From the NCBI RefSeq assembly GCF_039531165.1, contig NZ_BAAAPN010000019.1, positions 1 to 64,000 of the forward strand: a DNA stretch of 64,000 nt. The letters are read 5' to 3'. Source of the DNA: Nostocoides_A vanveenii. Its GTDB lineage: Bacteria; Actinomycetota; Actinomycetes; Actinomycetales; Dermatophilaceae. The translations under genes and the position numbers were made by a program. Shown here piece after piece: positions 44,978 through 54,397 of this stretch (its first letter is position 1; each line of letters opens with the position of its first letter). Below the pieces are notes generated by a model. It was not told the DNA's origin and did no database searches. It saw only the letters and a list, made by a program, of their open reading frames with translations.

Positions 44978-45522
44978 GTCAGCCGCCGCACCGCGAGCGT
45001 GCCCGAGATACGCCCTAACAGGATCATCTCGTGTGTGCCGTCGGGCAGGTCGTCGAGGTCGATGAGCGACCGCGCTTCGCCTGTCCCGGTGGCGTCGGTA
45101 CGGGAGACGATCGTCGCGACGGCGACATCCTCGCCCGGCACGAACCCGCCCGCGGTGACCTCCGCCAGACGTGGCACCCGTCGGGCGTGGCGACTCTGAC
45201 GAGTCTCCGGCACAGGGGCCTCAGACGAGACCACGGCGCGTCGGGGCCTGCGGGTGCGGAGGATATCGGTGAAGACACTCCCGTCGCTCTCGCGCACCTC
45301 GACTCGGACCGCGATCGTGTGGTCTTTGGTGATGGCATCCATGAGCGGCCCGAACGTCGCCCGCGTCCACGGGGTCGCGTCCGGCGACGGAAACGGTGCT
45401 CCATCGACCGTCGCGGTGAGGGTGCCGTCTGCGGCGACAGTGACGAGGACGTGCGGCAGCTCGACGGGAGCCGTCGCATCGTCGTCGTTCGGGCCCGATC
45501 GGCGCGGGCTGGTGAGGTTCAT
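44974..45522 (-). CDS. Conserved protein of the conjugation operon, unknown
   Basis: A 182-residue protein with no known domain. The middle (LPHVLVTVAADGTLTATVDGAPFPSPDATPWTRATFGPLMDAITKDH) looks beta-rich, as in small accessory proteins always found between the VirB4-like and VirD4-like ATPases in such elements. It overlaps both neighbours by a few bases. Confidence 0.6.
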   Translation of the reverse strand: MNLTSPRRSGPNDDDATAPVELPHVLVTVAADGTLTATVDGAPFPSPDATPWTRATFGPLMDAITKDHTIAVRVEVRESDGSVFTDILRTRRPRRAVVSSEAPVPETRQSRHARRVPRLAEVTAGGFVPGEDVAVATIVSRTDATGTGEARSLIDLDDLPDGTHEMILLGRISGTLAVRRLT

Positions 45523-47003
45523 CGGTAGCCTCCTGCTGCGCGGCTGCTGGTGTCAAACAGGGCGAGCTCGTCGGGGTGGAGTTGGTGCTGGCAGACGAAG
45601 CTCCTGGCCTTGATCCGCCACAGGCCTTGGCCGACGCCAAGGTTCGGCAAGAGCTGCTGCTCGGTGCCGGTCAGACCGAGAGCGGTTGCGGTCGGCCCGA
45701 GCTGGTCGGACTCCTGCCGGTACACGATCCGCGTCTCGGCGTTCGCGAGCAGTGAGTTGGCCAGGGAGCGCATGGCGGAGCCTTGGTCGCCCACGTTGTC
45801 GAGGTCGGTGAGCTTGTGGAAGATCAACATGTTCGCGATCCCGTAGTGCCTGGCGAGTCGCCAGTGCGCGTCCATCCGCCGCAGCAGCGCCGGGTGGGAC
45901 ATGAGCCGCCAGGCTTCGTCGTAGATCACCCACCGCTGCCCGCCGTTCGGGTCGAGCAGCGCGGACTCCATCCATGCCGACGAGCACGTCATCAACACCG
46001 AGATGAGGGTCGAGTTCTCGGTGACCCGGGAGAGGTCGAGGGAGATCATCGGCAACGATGGATCGAACCTGACCGTGGACGGGCCATCGAATAGCCCAGC
46101 CAGGTCACCGGCGACGAGACGGCGCAGCGCGTGGCCTACGAGCCGGCCGTCCTCGGCCAACCTGCCGTCGGCATCCGAACTGGGGGCGAGGATGCGTTCG
46201 ACGACCATCGGCAGGATCGGCACGTCGTTTTCCCGCACGGTCTGGGTCAGTGCGATGTCGATCGCGGTGTGCTCCAACGGCGACAACCCTCGCGCGAGCA
46301 CGGTCTCGGTGAGCGCGCCGATCAGGTCACGACGCCGGGCCGCAACCGTCGAGGCCCACTGCTCATCCGACAGCCCGGCGGGTCGGTGGCCCTCATCGAG
46401 CGGATTCAGCCGGGTGTTGAGCCCGTGGCCGAGCACGATCGCACGTCCGCCGACGGCGTTGGCGACGGCGGTGTGTTCGCCCTTCGGGTCGCCGGGAACG
46501 TACACGCGCCGCCCGAACGGCAACGACCGCGTATAGAGCGATTTGGCGAGGCTCGACTTCCCAGAGCCAACGATCCCAGCCAGCACCACGTTCGGGGCAG
46601 TGATGATCCCGCGCGCGTACAACACCCACGGGTCGTAAACGAAGCTCCCACCCGAGTACAGATCCTGACCCACGAACACCCCATCCGCACCGAGGCCACC
46701 CTCGGCGACAAACGGATACGCCCCCGCCAAGGTGGCAGAGGTGTCCTGATGGCGCGTCAGATGGAACCGGCCCGGCGTCCGCAACCGCGCGGCACCTGGC
46801 TCGCCGGCCTTCGGCAGGTAGATCGTGGCTCGCCGCTCGGCCCGCCCCTGCTCGGCCTTCTCCTTCGCGGCAGCGAGCGCAGCCTTACGCTGCTCGGCAT
46901 GCAAGCGGGCTTCTGCGCGACGGCGCTGCTTGCGGAGTTTCCGGCGTTCCTTCGACGGTGCCACCAGAACGGCGGTGTGCAGCCGCTCGCGATCCGGGGT
47001 CAC
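45519..47003 (-). CDS. VirB4-like type IV secretion ATPase
   Basis: A 494-residue ATPase driving pilus assembly or substrate transfer. After a basic helical leader (KERRKLRKQRRRAEARLHAEQRKAALAAAKEKAEQ), Walker A is AGIVGSGKSS and Walker B RWVIYDEAWRL, with the ATPase region containing LGLTGTEQQLLPNLGVGQGLW near the end. Shorter than classic VirB4 (about 800) because an N-terminal domain is missing. GTG start at 47003 overlaps the preceding stop. Confidence 0.85.
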   Translation of the reverse strand: MTPDRERLHTAVLVAPSKERRKLRKQRRRAEARLHAEQRKAALAAAKEKAEQGRAERRATIYLPKAGEPGAARLRTPGRFHLTRHQDTSATLAGAYPFVAEGGLGADGVFVGQDLYSGGSFVYDPWVLYARGIITAPNVVLAGIVGSGKSSLAKSLYTRSLPFGRRVYVPGDPKGEHTAVANAVGGRAIVLGHGLNTRLNPLDEGHRPAGLSDEQWASTVAARRRDLIGALTETVLARGLSPLEHTAIDIALTQTVRENDVPILPMVVERILAPSSDADGRLAEDGRLVGHALRRLVAGDLAGLFDGPSTVRFDPSLPMISLDLSRVTENSTLISVLMTCSSAWMESALLDPNGGQRWVIYDEAWRLMSHPALLRRMDAHWRLARHYGIANMLIFHKLTDLDNVGDQGSAMRSLANSLLANAETRIVYRQESDQLGPTATALGLTGTEQQLLPNLGVGQGLWRIKARSFVCQHQLHPDELALFDTSSRAAGGYR

Positions 47004-47833
47004 AGCACCAGCCCCCGCGCCTGCTTGACTGCCGTGATCTTGGCCGGCTCGAACCACGAAGCGTCCCGCTTCGCCGCCGGAAGGTCGGCCCGCTTCGGAG
47101 CGCCCGGCGACGAGTACGAATCCAGCAGTTCCGGCCCGCCCTGTACCGGAGCCGGTCCGACCTGTTCGGCATCCTGGGGTTCTGCCTCTGGTTCGGTGTA
47201 GCGGCGCAGCAGCGAGACGTAGCCGACGTGCGGGTTGACGACCAGTGCGTAGTCGCCCGAGAGCACCACGCGATCGTTGGTGCCCTGGCCGGGTTCGTCG
47301 TAGACGTACCCGTTCTCCAGCGCGGCCCGTGTGGTCTCGTCTCCGTAGTCCCACTGCGCCAGGTAGTCCACCGCATCGACATGCCCCAGCTCGCCGAGGA
47401 TGCGCAACGGCCGGTCGGCCTCCTCGCCTTGCAGGAAGACCACGCTGACCCACCGCGACGGCACCTCCTCCTTGACGACAGGGTCGGAGTGCCAGCCGAT
47501 TCGCCCGGCGGCGATGAAGCCTTTCGCGAGCCGGTCGTACGCCTGGTCAACGAGGTTCGCGGCCTGACGCAGTTCTTCCGCAGTGGTGAGGGCGTCTCGC
47601 ACTCCTGCCTCGTGGTTGCCGGCGTCGTTGAAGGCGTGCGCGGCCTTGCGCTCATGAACATCGGCGATCTGGTCGAGCGCCTGCCGCAGCGACCGCATCC
47701 CCGAAGACAGATCACCGATCACCCCGTACATCTCGGCAGGCTGATCGAACTCCCGACTCGCGTGCGCGAGCCCCCGCAGCGCCTCGGACGCCTCAGCAGC
47801 ATCGGCAGTCGAATCGAAGAACGTGGGCATCAT
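47000..47833 (-). CDS. Conserved conjugative-element protein, unknown
   Basis: A 277-residue protein. The N-terminal half is helical (SEALRGLAHASREFDQPAEMYGVIGDLSSGMRSLRQALDQIADVHERKAAHAFNDAGN), the second half beta-rich with VVKEEVPSRWVSVVFLQGEEADRPLRILGELGHVDAVDYLAQWDYGDETTRAA. AGGAGG precedes the tandem ATGs. It is the start of a run of overlapping genes to the VirD4-like ATPase. No function known. Confidence 0.6.
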   Translation of the reverse strand: MMPTFFDSTADAAEASEALRGLAHASREFDQPAEMYGVIGDLSSGMRSLRQALDQIADVHERKAAHAFNDAGNHEAGVRDALTTAEELRQAANLVDQAYDRLAKGFIAAGRIGWHSDPVVKEEVPSRWVSVVFLQGEEADRPLRILGELGHVDAVDYLAQWDYGDETTRAALENGYVYDEPGQGTNDRVVLSGDYALVVNPHVGYVSLLRRYTEPEAEPQDAEQVGPAPVQGGPELLDSYSSPGAPKRADLPAAKRDASWFEPAKITAVKQARGLVL

Positions 47834-47940
47834 GGGCCTCCTAGCGCGTCGTGTGTCTTGGAGGTGCGCAGGACTCCCACTCGGCTGTCGGCGGTCACGA
47901 ATACTCTTGAGTCAGGACGCACACAGAGGAGGAGCGGCAG

Positions 47941-49158
47941 GTGGCTGATGAGATCGAGTTGATCCATGACGGCGAGGGGCTGGCTGTCATCGGCAACCCG
48001 TCGGCCGTCGAGCGCTTCCTTGATTCAGCGGGGCTGTTGTCCATCTCCCGTGAGTTTCGTCTCGACAGGGTCGGATCAATGCTCGACACGGGGTCGAAGA
48101 TGGCGGAAGCGGCATCCAACATCGCTGAGAACGCTGGCCGGTACGTGAGACTCACCAAGGAGTCGGCCGAGCAGGTCAAGGAATTCGGCCTGATGCCTAC
48201 GAAGACCAAGGGCATCAGCCACGCGATGCTGGGCGACCCCGGCTCCATCAGCAAGTGGATTCAGATCGAGCATGGTCCGGCATCACTTCTCATGAACCCC
48301 GCGATCCTCTCCGGCGCTGCCGGAGTGATGGCTCAGGTTGCTCGGCAGCAAGAGGCACAGGAGTTGAAGCAACTTCTTGTCACCATCGACGGAAAGCTCG
48401 ACGACGTACGCCGTAGGCAAAGGGACGAAGTCCTCGCCAAGATGGATCGCGTCAGCTTCGTCATCGACGAAGCGATGGCGATACGCGAACACGGCGGGGA
48501 CCGCGAAACCGCTTGGGACAAAGTCAAGACCGAGGTGGGCACAATCGCCGAGGTCCAAGCAGACGCACTACGTGCTTTGGAAGCCCTCGCCGACAAGGCC
48601 AACGACCAGTCGGGCGTGGGTGCACTCGCAAGGGCGACCCAGGACATTGAAGCAGAGGTCGGCATCTGGCTCGCCGTGCTTGCGCGATGCTTCCAGTTGC
48701 AGAACGAGTATGCGGTGCTGGAGTTGGATCATGTCTTCGACACAGCGCCGGCTTCGCTGGATGGACATCGGATCGGTCTCGATGTTGCGCTCCAGCAGCG
48801 ACGCAGCAAGATCGTCCTGAAGACAGGGCACCTCATGACTCGCCTCGATCAGGCTGGTGGTGTCGCGCGCGAGAACGTCGTGCTGCATGCCCGCGCCGCA
48901 CGCAAGGTAATCAACTCGATCAACACCGTCAGCGACTCCATTGACGACTTCCACACGCCATTTGCGATCGAGTCCGACCGGGAAGCGCTGACCAGCACTC
49001 GTTGGAGAGACGCAGTGCGCGATCCGCAGCAGTTGCGAAACGCCGCAGCAGAGGCTGGGCCGAATGTTGCTGTGGGTGTCCTGGGCATCGGGACCCTCGT
49101 CGTCGGGGCGGTCCTCAAGAACGGCGACTCGAAGGGATCGTCTGGCGGAGACGCCTGA
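47941..49158 (+). CDS. Antiparallel cargo gene inside the conjugation operon, unknown
   Basis: A 405-residue protein. The middle is a long helix bundle (KQLLVTIDGKLDDVRRRQRDEVLAKMDRVSFVIDEAM) and a C-terminal hydrophobic segment (VAVGVLGIGTLVVGAVLKNG, near 375-395) suggests membrane attachment. I do not recognise the family. The GTG lies a few bases after AGGAGGAG. It is the only forward-strand gene between 41.8 and 60.2 kb, so it is a later insertion or an accessory gene; immunity or entry exclusion would fit such a position, though this is only inference. Confidence 0.7.
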   Translation: MADEIELIHDGEGLAVIGNPSAVERFLDSAGLLSISREFRLDRVGSMLDTGSKMAEAASNIAENAGRYVRLTKESAEQVKEFGLMPTKTKGISHAMLGDPGSISKWIQIEHGPASLLMNPAILSGAAGVMAQVARQQEAQELKQLLVTIDGKLDDVRRRQRDEVLAKMDRVSFVIDEAMAIREHGGDRETAWDKVKTEVGTIAEVQADALRALEALADKANDQSGVGALARATQDIEAEVGIWLAVLARCFQLQNEYAVLELDHVFDTAPASLDGHRIGLDVALQQRRSKIVLKTGHLMTRLDQAGGVARENVVLHARAARKVINSINTVSDSIDDFHTPFAIESDREALTSTRWRDAVRDPQQLRNAAAEAGPNVAVGVLGIGTLVVGAVLKNGDSKGSSGGDA

Positions 49159-49168
49159 ATGACTGAAG

Positions 49169-50638
49169 TCACACCCTCCGGCAGAGCGGGAGTGCGGCGC
49201 AGGTGAACGCTGCGGCTTGCTGGCCGACGAGGAGCCGGGTCTCGCAGGAGGCTTGGATCGCTGCTTGCTCGATGGCGGCGACGGCGGCGTCGAGTTCTTC
49301 GACGGTGGGTGCTGAGACGGCGATGAGGCCCGTGTAGCGGAGGATGCCGTGTCCGGCGGTGAGGTCGGCTTCTTGCTGGAGCACGTCGTGGTATTCGGCG
49401 GTCTGGGATGCGTCTTCGATCTGGCCGATCTTCGCGCGCTGGGCCTGGTCGGAGATGTGCTCGACTTTCTTCTTGCGGATGTCACGTGCGGCCTGGTCGG
49501 AGCGCATCGGTGTGCAGATCAGCGAGAACGACCGCTGGATGCCGGTGGACAGCAGTACCGGCGACAGGAACCCCGGATAGACGAGCGACCTGGGCCACTC
49601 GCTGACCCAGAGCACGGCGTGGTGGGCGGAGTCGGTGCGCAGCTTGCCCCAGGTCTCGGTGACCGCAACTGGCCCGGCCGTGGCGAGGGACTGGCCGAGC
49701 CTGCCGTGGCGTTCCAGGGTGGCCGCGATCGCCGGGTCGTAGGCAGAGCGCAGCATCACCGCGATCTGCCCCGGTGTCATCCATCCCGACGGTGAGAGGT
49801 CGGCGGAGCGGAGCGCGGCGACGAGGGTGTTCATCTCTTGCCGCAGCACGGCGGCGGCCCCGCGTATCCCGCCTCCGGCGGTCCTGATCTGCCGTGCGCT
49901 GGTCTTCATGTCCAGTGACAGCGAGAGCGTGGTGGCGTGGCGTTCGCCGGCGGGTCCGGCACGGTGGATGAGTTCGGCGTAGGTGTCGGCTGCCCATGAG
50001 CCGTCCGGGGTGCCGTGGGTGGCCCACCATTCGGCGAGTCCGGTTCCGGAGTCGGGGAGGGTGCGTTCGAGAACCTGTAGCGTCGCGATTCGCCCGGATC
50101 GGCAGACGGTGGCCAGGACTCGGCCCCAGGAGCTGACGCGGCGTTCCTGTTCGCCGGGATCGAGGAGCACGAACGCGGGATGGGTGACCTCACACACGAC
50201 GGTCAACGTGGCGGCGTGGGGGTCGTGGATCATCCCGGCGTTGGTGTCGGGATCGGTGTACTCGCGCAGTCGCGCCATGTCGCCGGGCAGGGCGAGGGTG
50301 CCGACGGGACGCGGGACGACGATCCTGCGCAGGAACAGCAGCTGCCCGCCGGTGGTGCGCCACAGCCACCAGCAGGCGATGGGCAGCCACTCCACGATGG
50401 GCCGGCCCGCGATGGGTATCCATGTCAGCGCGGCGGCGAGTACCCAGATGGGGGCGGTGTAGGCGAGCAGCATCCCGCCGCCGGCGTAGAACGCGCCGAT
50501 GAGCGTGGCTCCGCCGATGGCGAGCGTGATGAGCTGGGTCAGCGACAGGCCGAGGAGGACACCGCGGCGGGTGAGGCGGGAGAACTTCACCGGCACGAGT
50601 TCGCCCGCGGTGGGCCGGTCGTTGTTCGTGCTGCTCAT
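49169..50638 (-). CDS. SCO6880-like protein of the conjugation machinery (PrgI-like)
   Basis: A 489-residue protein with an N-terminal membrane pair typical of PrgI-like/SCO6880 proteins (RGVLLGLSLTQLITLAIGGATLIGAFYAGGGMLLAYTAPIWVLAAALTW). The remainder is a cytoplasmic domain related to the N-terminal part of VirB4 (QIAVMLRSAYDPAI ... KLRTDSAHHAVLWVSEWPRS ... SFSLICTPMRSDQAARDIRKKKVEH). Together with the short VirB4-like ATPase it probably forms a split VirB4. ATG follows a TAG-rich spacer three bases after the next gene's end. Confidence 0.8.
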   Translation of the reverse strand: MSSTNNDRPTAGELVPVKFSRLTRRGVLLGLSLTQLITLAIGGATLIGAFYAGGGMLLAYTAPIWVLAAALTWIPIAGRPIVEWLPIACWWLWRTTGGQLLFLRRIVVPRPVGTLALPGDMARLREYTDPDTNAGMIHDPHAATLTVVCEVTHPAFVLLDPGEQERRVSSWGRVLATVCRSGRIATLQVLERTLPDSGTGLAEWWATHGTPDGSWAADTYAELIHRAGPAGERHATTLSLSLDMKTSARQIRTAGGGIRGAAAVLRQEMNTLVAALRSADLSPSGWMTPGQIAVMLRSAYDPAIAATLERHGRLGQSLATAGPVAVTETWGKLRTDSAHHAVLWVSEWPRSLVYPGFLSPVLLSTGIQRSFSLICTPMRSDQAARDIRKKKVEHISDQAQRAKIGQIEDASQTAEYHDVLQQEADLTAGHGILRYTGLIAVSAPTVEELDAAVAAIEQAAIQASCETRLLVGQQAAAFTCAALPLCRRV

Positions 50639-50641
50639 CGT

Positions 50642-52012
50642 CTACTCCTTCGGTGGGCGGGGCGCTGGCGGCGGGGGCTGCTTCGGCGGCGGTGACGGGT
50701 CGCTGCTCGGCGGTCGTGGTGCCGGACTCGACGGCGGTGCCGCAGGCGATGCGGCGGGCGGTGGCGGTGTCTGCGCGGCCGCGTCGGCGGCATGCTCGCC
50801 CTGGGCTCCCAACGCGGTTCCGGCCTTCGGCCCGGCGGTCGCGGCACCCTTGGCGACACTCGCCCCGACCACGACCCCTGCTGCGACGGGACCGGCTGCG
50901 GCTGCGCCGCCTCCACCTGCTGCGGCCCCTCCGCCACTGGCGGCGGGTGCCGGTGCCGGGGTCTTCGGCGGTGGCGGGGCGCTGCTCCCACCGCCAGAGC
51001 CTCCACCCGCGTTCTCGCCGCCACCGCTGGTTCCGTCGAGCACCTTCTTCGGGTCGCCGCCGCCTTGCGGCTTGGCCGGGACCGGGATCGGACGGTTGAG
51101 TGCGCTCTTGGCGTCCTGCTCCGAGCCGATCGCGTGGTACATGTCGAACCCGACGAACGCGATGAACTTGTACGTCAGGTACGGGGCGAACGCGGCCATC
51201 GCCATCAGCACGATCCCCGCGATGGGGTCGCTGACCGAGGCGAGGTCCGAATCGATGGGTGCCGAGACCTGGGTGATCGCGACGAGGAACATCACAACGA
51301 GCACGAGCTTGGAGCAGATCAGCGCGACGACGAACATCGCCCACTTCCCGATCCACCCCCGCGAGGCATCCCACGAGGCACCAGAGAAGGCGAGCGGCGC
51401 GAACACGACCGCGACCAGCAGGAGCGCTTTCCTGACGAGGAGGGACAGCCACACGATCGCGGCGGCGGTGATCGCGAGTCCTGCCATGAAGATCGTAATG
51501 ATCGCTCCGACACCGGGGGCGGCGATGTTGATGCCGACCAGCCCTGCGGCGAGGAGCGCGATCTTGTCGCCCATCGACTCGGTGGTCTCCCCGGCGGCCT
51601 GCACGATCCCGATGCACAGCTGGTCGACGACCTCCAGCAGCAACGCAGTGAGCGTGATGACCACGAACGACCCGAGGACGGACTTCGCCAGGCCAAGGGC
51701 GGCGCGGGTGAGGGCGGTGGGGTCGCGGCGGATCAGACCGGTGATGAGTTGGAGGCAGAAGAAGATCAGCATCACGAAGACCGCGATGCCGAACAGCAGG
51801 TTGTAGACGGCGATGTAGCCGGGCTTGGTGACATCCACCAGCGTCGTGGTGTCGAAGACCGACCAGACCGCCTCGAACAGCCACCCGGCGGCGGCACCCA
51901 TCGCCTGGGCGAGCCAGTCGAACGGGGCCGCAACCAGAGACGCGGCTCCTTCGCCGACGGCATCGCAGACCGAGGAGATCACGGGAACGTCGCACACGCC
52001 CATCACGAACAC
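50642..52012 (-). CDS. TrbL/VirB6-like polytopic membrane protein
   Basis: A 456-residue protein with about six membrane helices (YNLLFGIAVFVMLIFFCLQLI; VLGSFVVITLTALLLEVV; IAAPGVGAIITIFMAGLAITAAAIVWLSLLV; LICSKLVLVVMFLVAI; DPIAGIVLMAMAAFAPYLTYKFI) followed by a long Gly/Ala/Pro-rich tail. This matches TrbL/VirB6 channel components. Low-complexity tail (residues 300-456) is probably disordered. Confidence 0.82.
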   Translation of the reverse strand: MFVMGVCDVPVISSVCDAVGEGAASLVAAPFDWLAQAMGAAAGWLFEAVWSVFDTTTLVDVTKPGYIAVYNLLFGIAVFVMLIFFCLQLITGLIRRDPTALTRAALGLAKSVLGSFVVITLTALLLEVVDQLCIGIVQAAGETTESMGDKIALLAAGLVGINIAAPGVGAIITIFMAGLAITAAAIVWLSLLVRKALLLVAVVFAPLAFSGASWDASRGWIGKWAMFVVALICSKLVLVVMFLVAITQVSAPIDSDLASVSDPIAGIVLMAMAAFAPYLTYKFIAFVGFDMYHAIGSEQDAKSALNRPIPVPAKPQGGGDPKKVLDGTSGGGENAGGGSGGGSSAPPPPKTPAPAPAASGGGAAAGGGGAAAAGPVAAGVVVGASVAKGAATAGPKAGTALGAQGEHAADAAAQTPPPPAASPAAPPSSPAPRPPSSDPSPPPKQPPPPAPRPPKE

Positions 52013-52034
52013 CAGCTCTCGACGAAAGGCGGGG

Positions 52035-52355
52035 TCAGACGGACTGGCCGACGTTCCAGAAGAAGTTGATGAGCGTCACGCTCGCGCCGCAGATCACCGC
52101 AGCGCCGCAGGAAACGAGGACGCCGATCTTCCCGCGCGAGGCGAGGTGCGGGTTCGAGGAGTTCGCGCCGAAGCCCCACACGATCGCGGACACGATCAGC
52201 GCGAGCACGCTGAGGATCAGGCCGATGGTCATCACCGCGCCGACGATGGTGCGCAGCTGGTTGATCCCTGGCAGGCCGTTGGTGTTGGGGTCGATGTTGA
52301 TGTCCATCGGCACCAGCAGCGGCGCGGACATGACGGTGGCGAGCAGATCGAACAC
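52035..52355 (-). CDS. DUF6112 small membrane protein, copy 1
   Basis: A 106-residue protein with two hydrophobic helices (INQLRTIVGAVMTIGLILSVLALIVSAIVWGF and GKIGVLVSCGAAVICGASVTLINFFWNVG). This is the DUF6112 pattern, which resembles the VirB2-like pilin or small TrbC-type component in actinobacterial elements. GTG start follows GGAG by seven bases. It has a paralogue 145 bp upstream. Confidence 0.75.
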   Translation of the reverse strand: MFDLLATVMSAPLLVPMDINIDPNTNGLPGINQLRTIVGAVMTIGLILSVLALIVSAIVWGFGANSSNPHLASRGKIGVLVSCGAAVICGASVTLINFFWNVGQSV

Positions 52356-52500
52356 GGTAGGTCTCCTTGGCGACGGGCGGCCCGCCCACGAACTCGCAGA
52401 CGGGGTACACGCCACAGGTGCACCCGCAGCCCCTCGACAGCAGACACAGCGATGCCCACGTCGGCGAGGACGTGGGCATCGAGCTCAGAGAGGTTCAGAG

Positions 52501-52767
52501 TCAGAGTTGCTGGCCGAGGTTGAGCAGCCAGTTCATCCAGGCCACGCCGCCTCCGGCGAGGACGGCCGCGCCGACCGCGACGAGCACTCCGATTCGGCCT
52601 TTGCTGGCGGTGGCGTAGTTGCCGTGGGCCGTGGCGATCGCCCACACGATCGCGGAGACGATCAGCATGAGGACGGCGACGATCAGGACGAACGTCAGCA
52701 GCGCGCCAACCACGGCGCGGAGGTCGCCGATGCCGCCGAGCCCGTCGAAGTCTGGGAAGACACCCAT
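52501..52767 (-). CDS. DUF6112 small membrane protein, copy 2
   Basis: An 88-residue protein with the same layout as its neighbour: GDLRAVVGALLTFVLIVAVLMLIVSAIVWAIATAHGN and RIGVLVAVGAAVLAGGGVAWMNWLLNLGQQ. The shared IVSAIVW and GRIGVLV/GKIGVLV stretches show a tandem duplication. One of the pair may be the pilin and the other a modified subunit. Confidence 0.75.
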   Translation of the reverse strand: MGVFPDFDGLGGIGDLRAVVGALLTFVLIVAVLMLIVSAIVWAIATAHGNYATASKGRIGVLVAVGAAVLAGGGVAWMNWLLNLGQQL

Positions 52768-52773
52768 CGCCGA

Positions 52774-54384
52774 TCACCCTGCTTTGACGGTGGCGTGGAG
52801 GTGGTCGTAGTGGCCCCCGGTGATGGAGGCGGGGTCGTGCATGCCGCCGCCGTTGTAGGGTCGCCAGCCCTGGGCGTCGCGGGCGACTGACCAGATTTGG
52901 CCTTGCCAGATCAGGTACTCGACGCCGAGCACGTCGGCGTTGTCCTTCATCCAGTTGGTGACCTTCCAGCCGGCGTCGAGCTGTGTCGGGGTGGGTCGCT
53001 GGCCGATGCGGTTGCCGAAGGTGATGTCGCACGCCCTGCCGAGGGGATGCTCGGACTTTGTGCCGGGGCGCGGTGAGTAGCAGCCCCAGCCGGTGTCGGG
53101 GAACGCGGCGAGGGTCTGCTCGTAGAGGTGGAGCATGCGGGCGGTGATCTTGCCCGAGCTGGTGGGATCGTCGACGAGCCGGTCGGGGTCCCCGTCGACG
53201 CCGGTCGGTGTGCCCGCGGTGGTGTTGTTGCAGGCGGCGGGTGAACCGCTGGTTGCCGTCGGCAGGTTCGCGGGCCCGTGCTCGTTGAGCGAGGCGGCGG
53301 CATCGGTGGCCTCGCCGTTGGTGCCGCCGGGCCGGACCTCGAAGTGCAGATGTGCGCCGGTGCTCATGCCGGAGGAGCCGACATCGCCGATGTGCTGCCC
53401 GGCGCTCACCCGGTCACCACGACGGACGTGGATGCCGCTCTGCCACATGTGCGCGTACGCGGTCGCGACGGTCTTGCCGTCGATGGTGTGCTCGATGACG
53501 ATGAGACCGCCGTACCCACCGGAGAACTCCGCGACGGTCACTGTGCCGTCCGCGGCGGCGAGGATCGGTGTGCCATCGGCCGCGGCGAAGTCGGTGCCGG
53601 TGTGCATCTTCCGTTCGCCCGTGATCGGGTGCACCCGCATCCCGAACGGCGAGGTCAGCACCCAGGTGCCCTCGGGCAGCGGGAACACCACCCGCGACGA
53701 CGAGACCGCCGGGCCACCCACTCCGCCAGCGGTACTGCCTCCTCTGGTGAGGGCGGTGAGGATGCTGTCGGCGACGGGCGCGTAGTTGCGGTAGCGGTCG
53801 GGGTAGGCGGACACCTCGACGGCTTGGGCGGCTTCGCCGGGGTCCATCTGTTGCCAGCCGGGGATGTCGAGCAGGCCGCGCGGTGAGGGGTAGTTCGGTC
53901 CAGTCGGCCCGCCGAAGAACGCTCGCGCCTGATAGTTAGAGTCCATCAGTTCGGCGACCGAACCCCAGCCGGATTGAGGACGCATCTGGAACAGGCCGAG
54001 CGAGTCGTGGTCGCCGCCGTTGCCGTCGTTCGGATAGTTCGCCGACTCCGGGTAGGCGCTCGTGTTGGTCAGCATCCGCAGCGTGGACTCGGTGAGCGCT
54101 GCCATCAGCGCGATCTTGATTCCCGACCGGCCCACGTCGGTGATGCCGTTGCCGACCGCGATGATCGTGGCCGCGTGCGTGAGCTGCTGACGACTGAGCG
54201 TGAACGTCTCGCCGTTTGCGGTGCTCACGGTGAGTGAGTCCGGGATCGGGCCGAGGTTCACGGTTCCGGCGGGGGTGGCGCAGTACGCGGCAGCGGGGTT
54301 CATCAGCACCCCGATCCCGAGGAGTGCTGCGGCAGGGGCGAAGAACAGCAGCGCCAGGGCCGCGATGGAGGCTTTGCGGAACAC
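52774..54384 (-). CDS. Three-domain cell-wall hydrolase of the conjugation system
   Basis: A 536-residue exported enzyme that probably opens the peptidoglycan for the transfer channel. After a signal/anchor (residues 1-35) comes a lysozyme-like transglycosylase domain (about 65-170, Glu99 in AALTEST and GLFQMRP), an M23 metallopeptidase (about 235-350, His261 in MHTGTDF, Asp265, HLHFE at 345-349) and a C-terminal ARB-07466-like peptidase domain (420-536, HPLGRACD and HYDHLH). The GTG is placed after AAGGGG. Combination of three hydrolase modules is characteristic of conjugative elements. Confidence 0.85.
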   Translation of the reverse strand: MFRKASIAALALLFFAPAAALLGIGVLMNPAAAYCATPAGTVNLGPIPDSLTVSTANGETFTLSRQQLTHAATIIAVGNGITDVGRSGIKIALMAALTESTLRMLTNTSAYPESANYPNDGNGGDHDSLGLFQMRPQSGWGSVAELMDSNYQARAFFGGPTGPNYPSPRGLLDIPGWQQMDPGEAAQAVEVSAYPDRYRNYAPVADSILTALTRGGSTAGGVGGPAVSSSRVVFPLPEGTWVLTSPFGMRVHPITGERKMHTGTDFAAADGTPILAAADGTVTVAEFSGGYGGLIVIEHTIDGKTVATAYAHMWQSGIHVRRGDRVSAGQHIGDVGSSGMSTGAHLHFEVRPGGTNGEATDAAASLNEHGPANLPTATSGSPAACNNTTAGTPTGVDGDPDRLVDDPTSSGKITARMLHLYEQTLAAFPDTGWGCYSPRPGTKSEHPLGRACDITFGNRIGQRPTPTQLDAGWKVTNWMKDNADVLGVEYLIWQGQIWSVARDAQGWRPYNGGGMHDPASITGGHYDHLHATVKAG

Positions 54385-54397
54385 GACGACAACCCCT

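Noticed and set aside
50499..51806. Forward frame opposite the TrbL-like gene
   Set aside because: Gly/Ala/Pro low complexity from the antisense of the disordered tail; no start signal.
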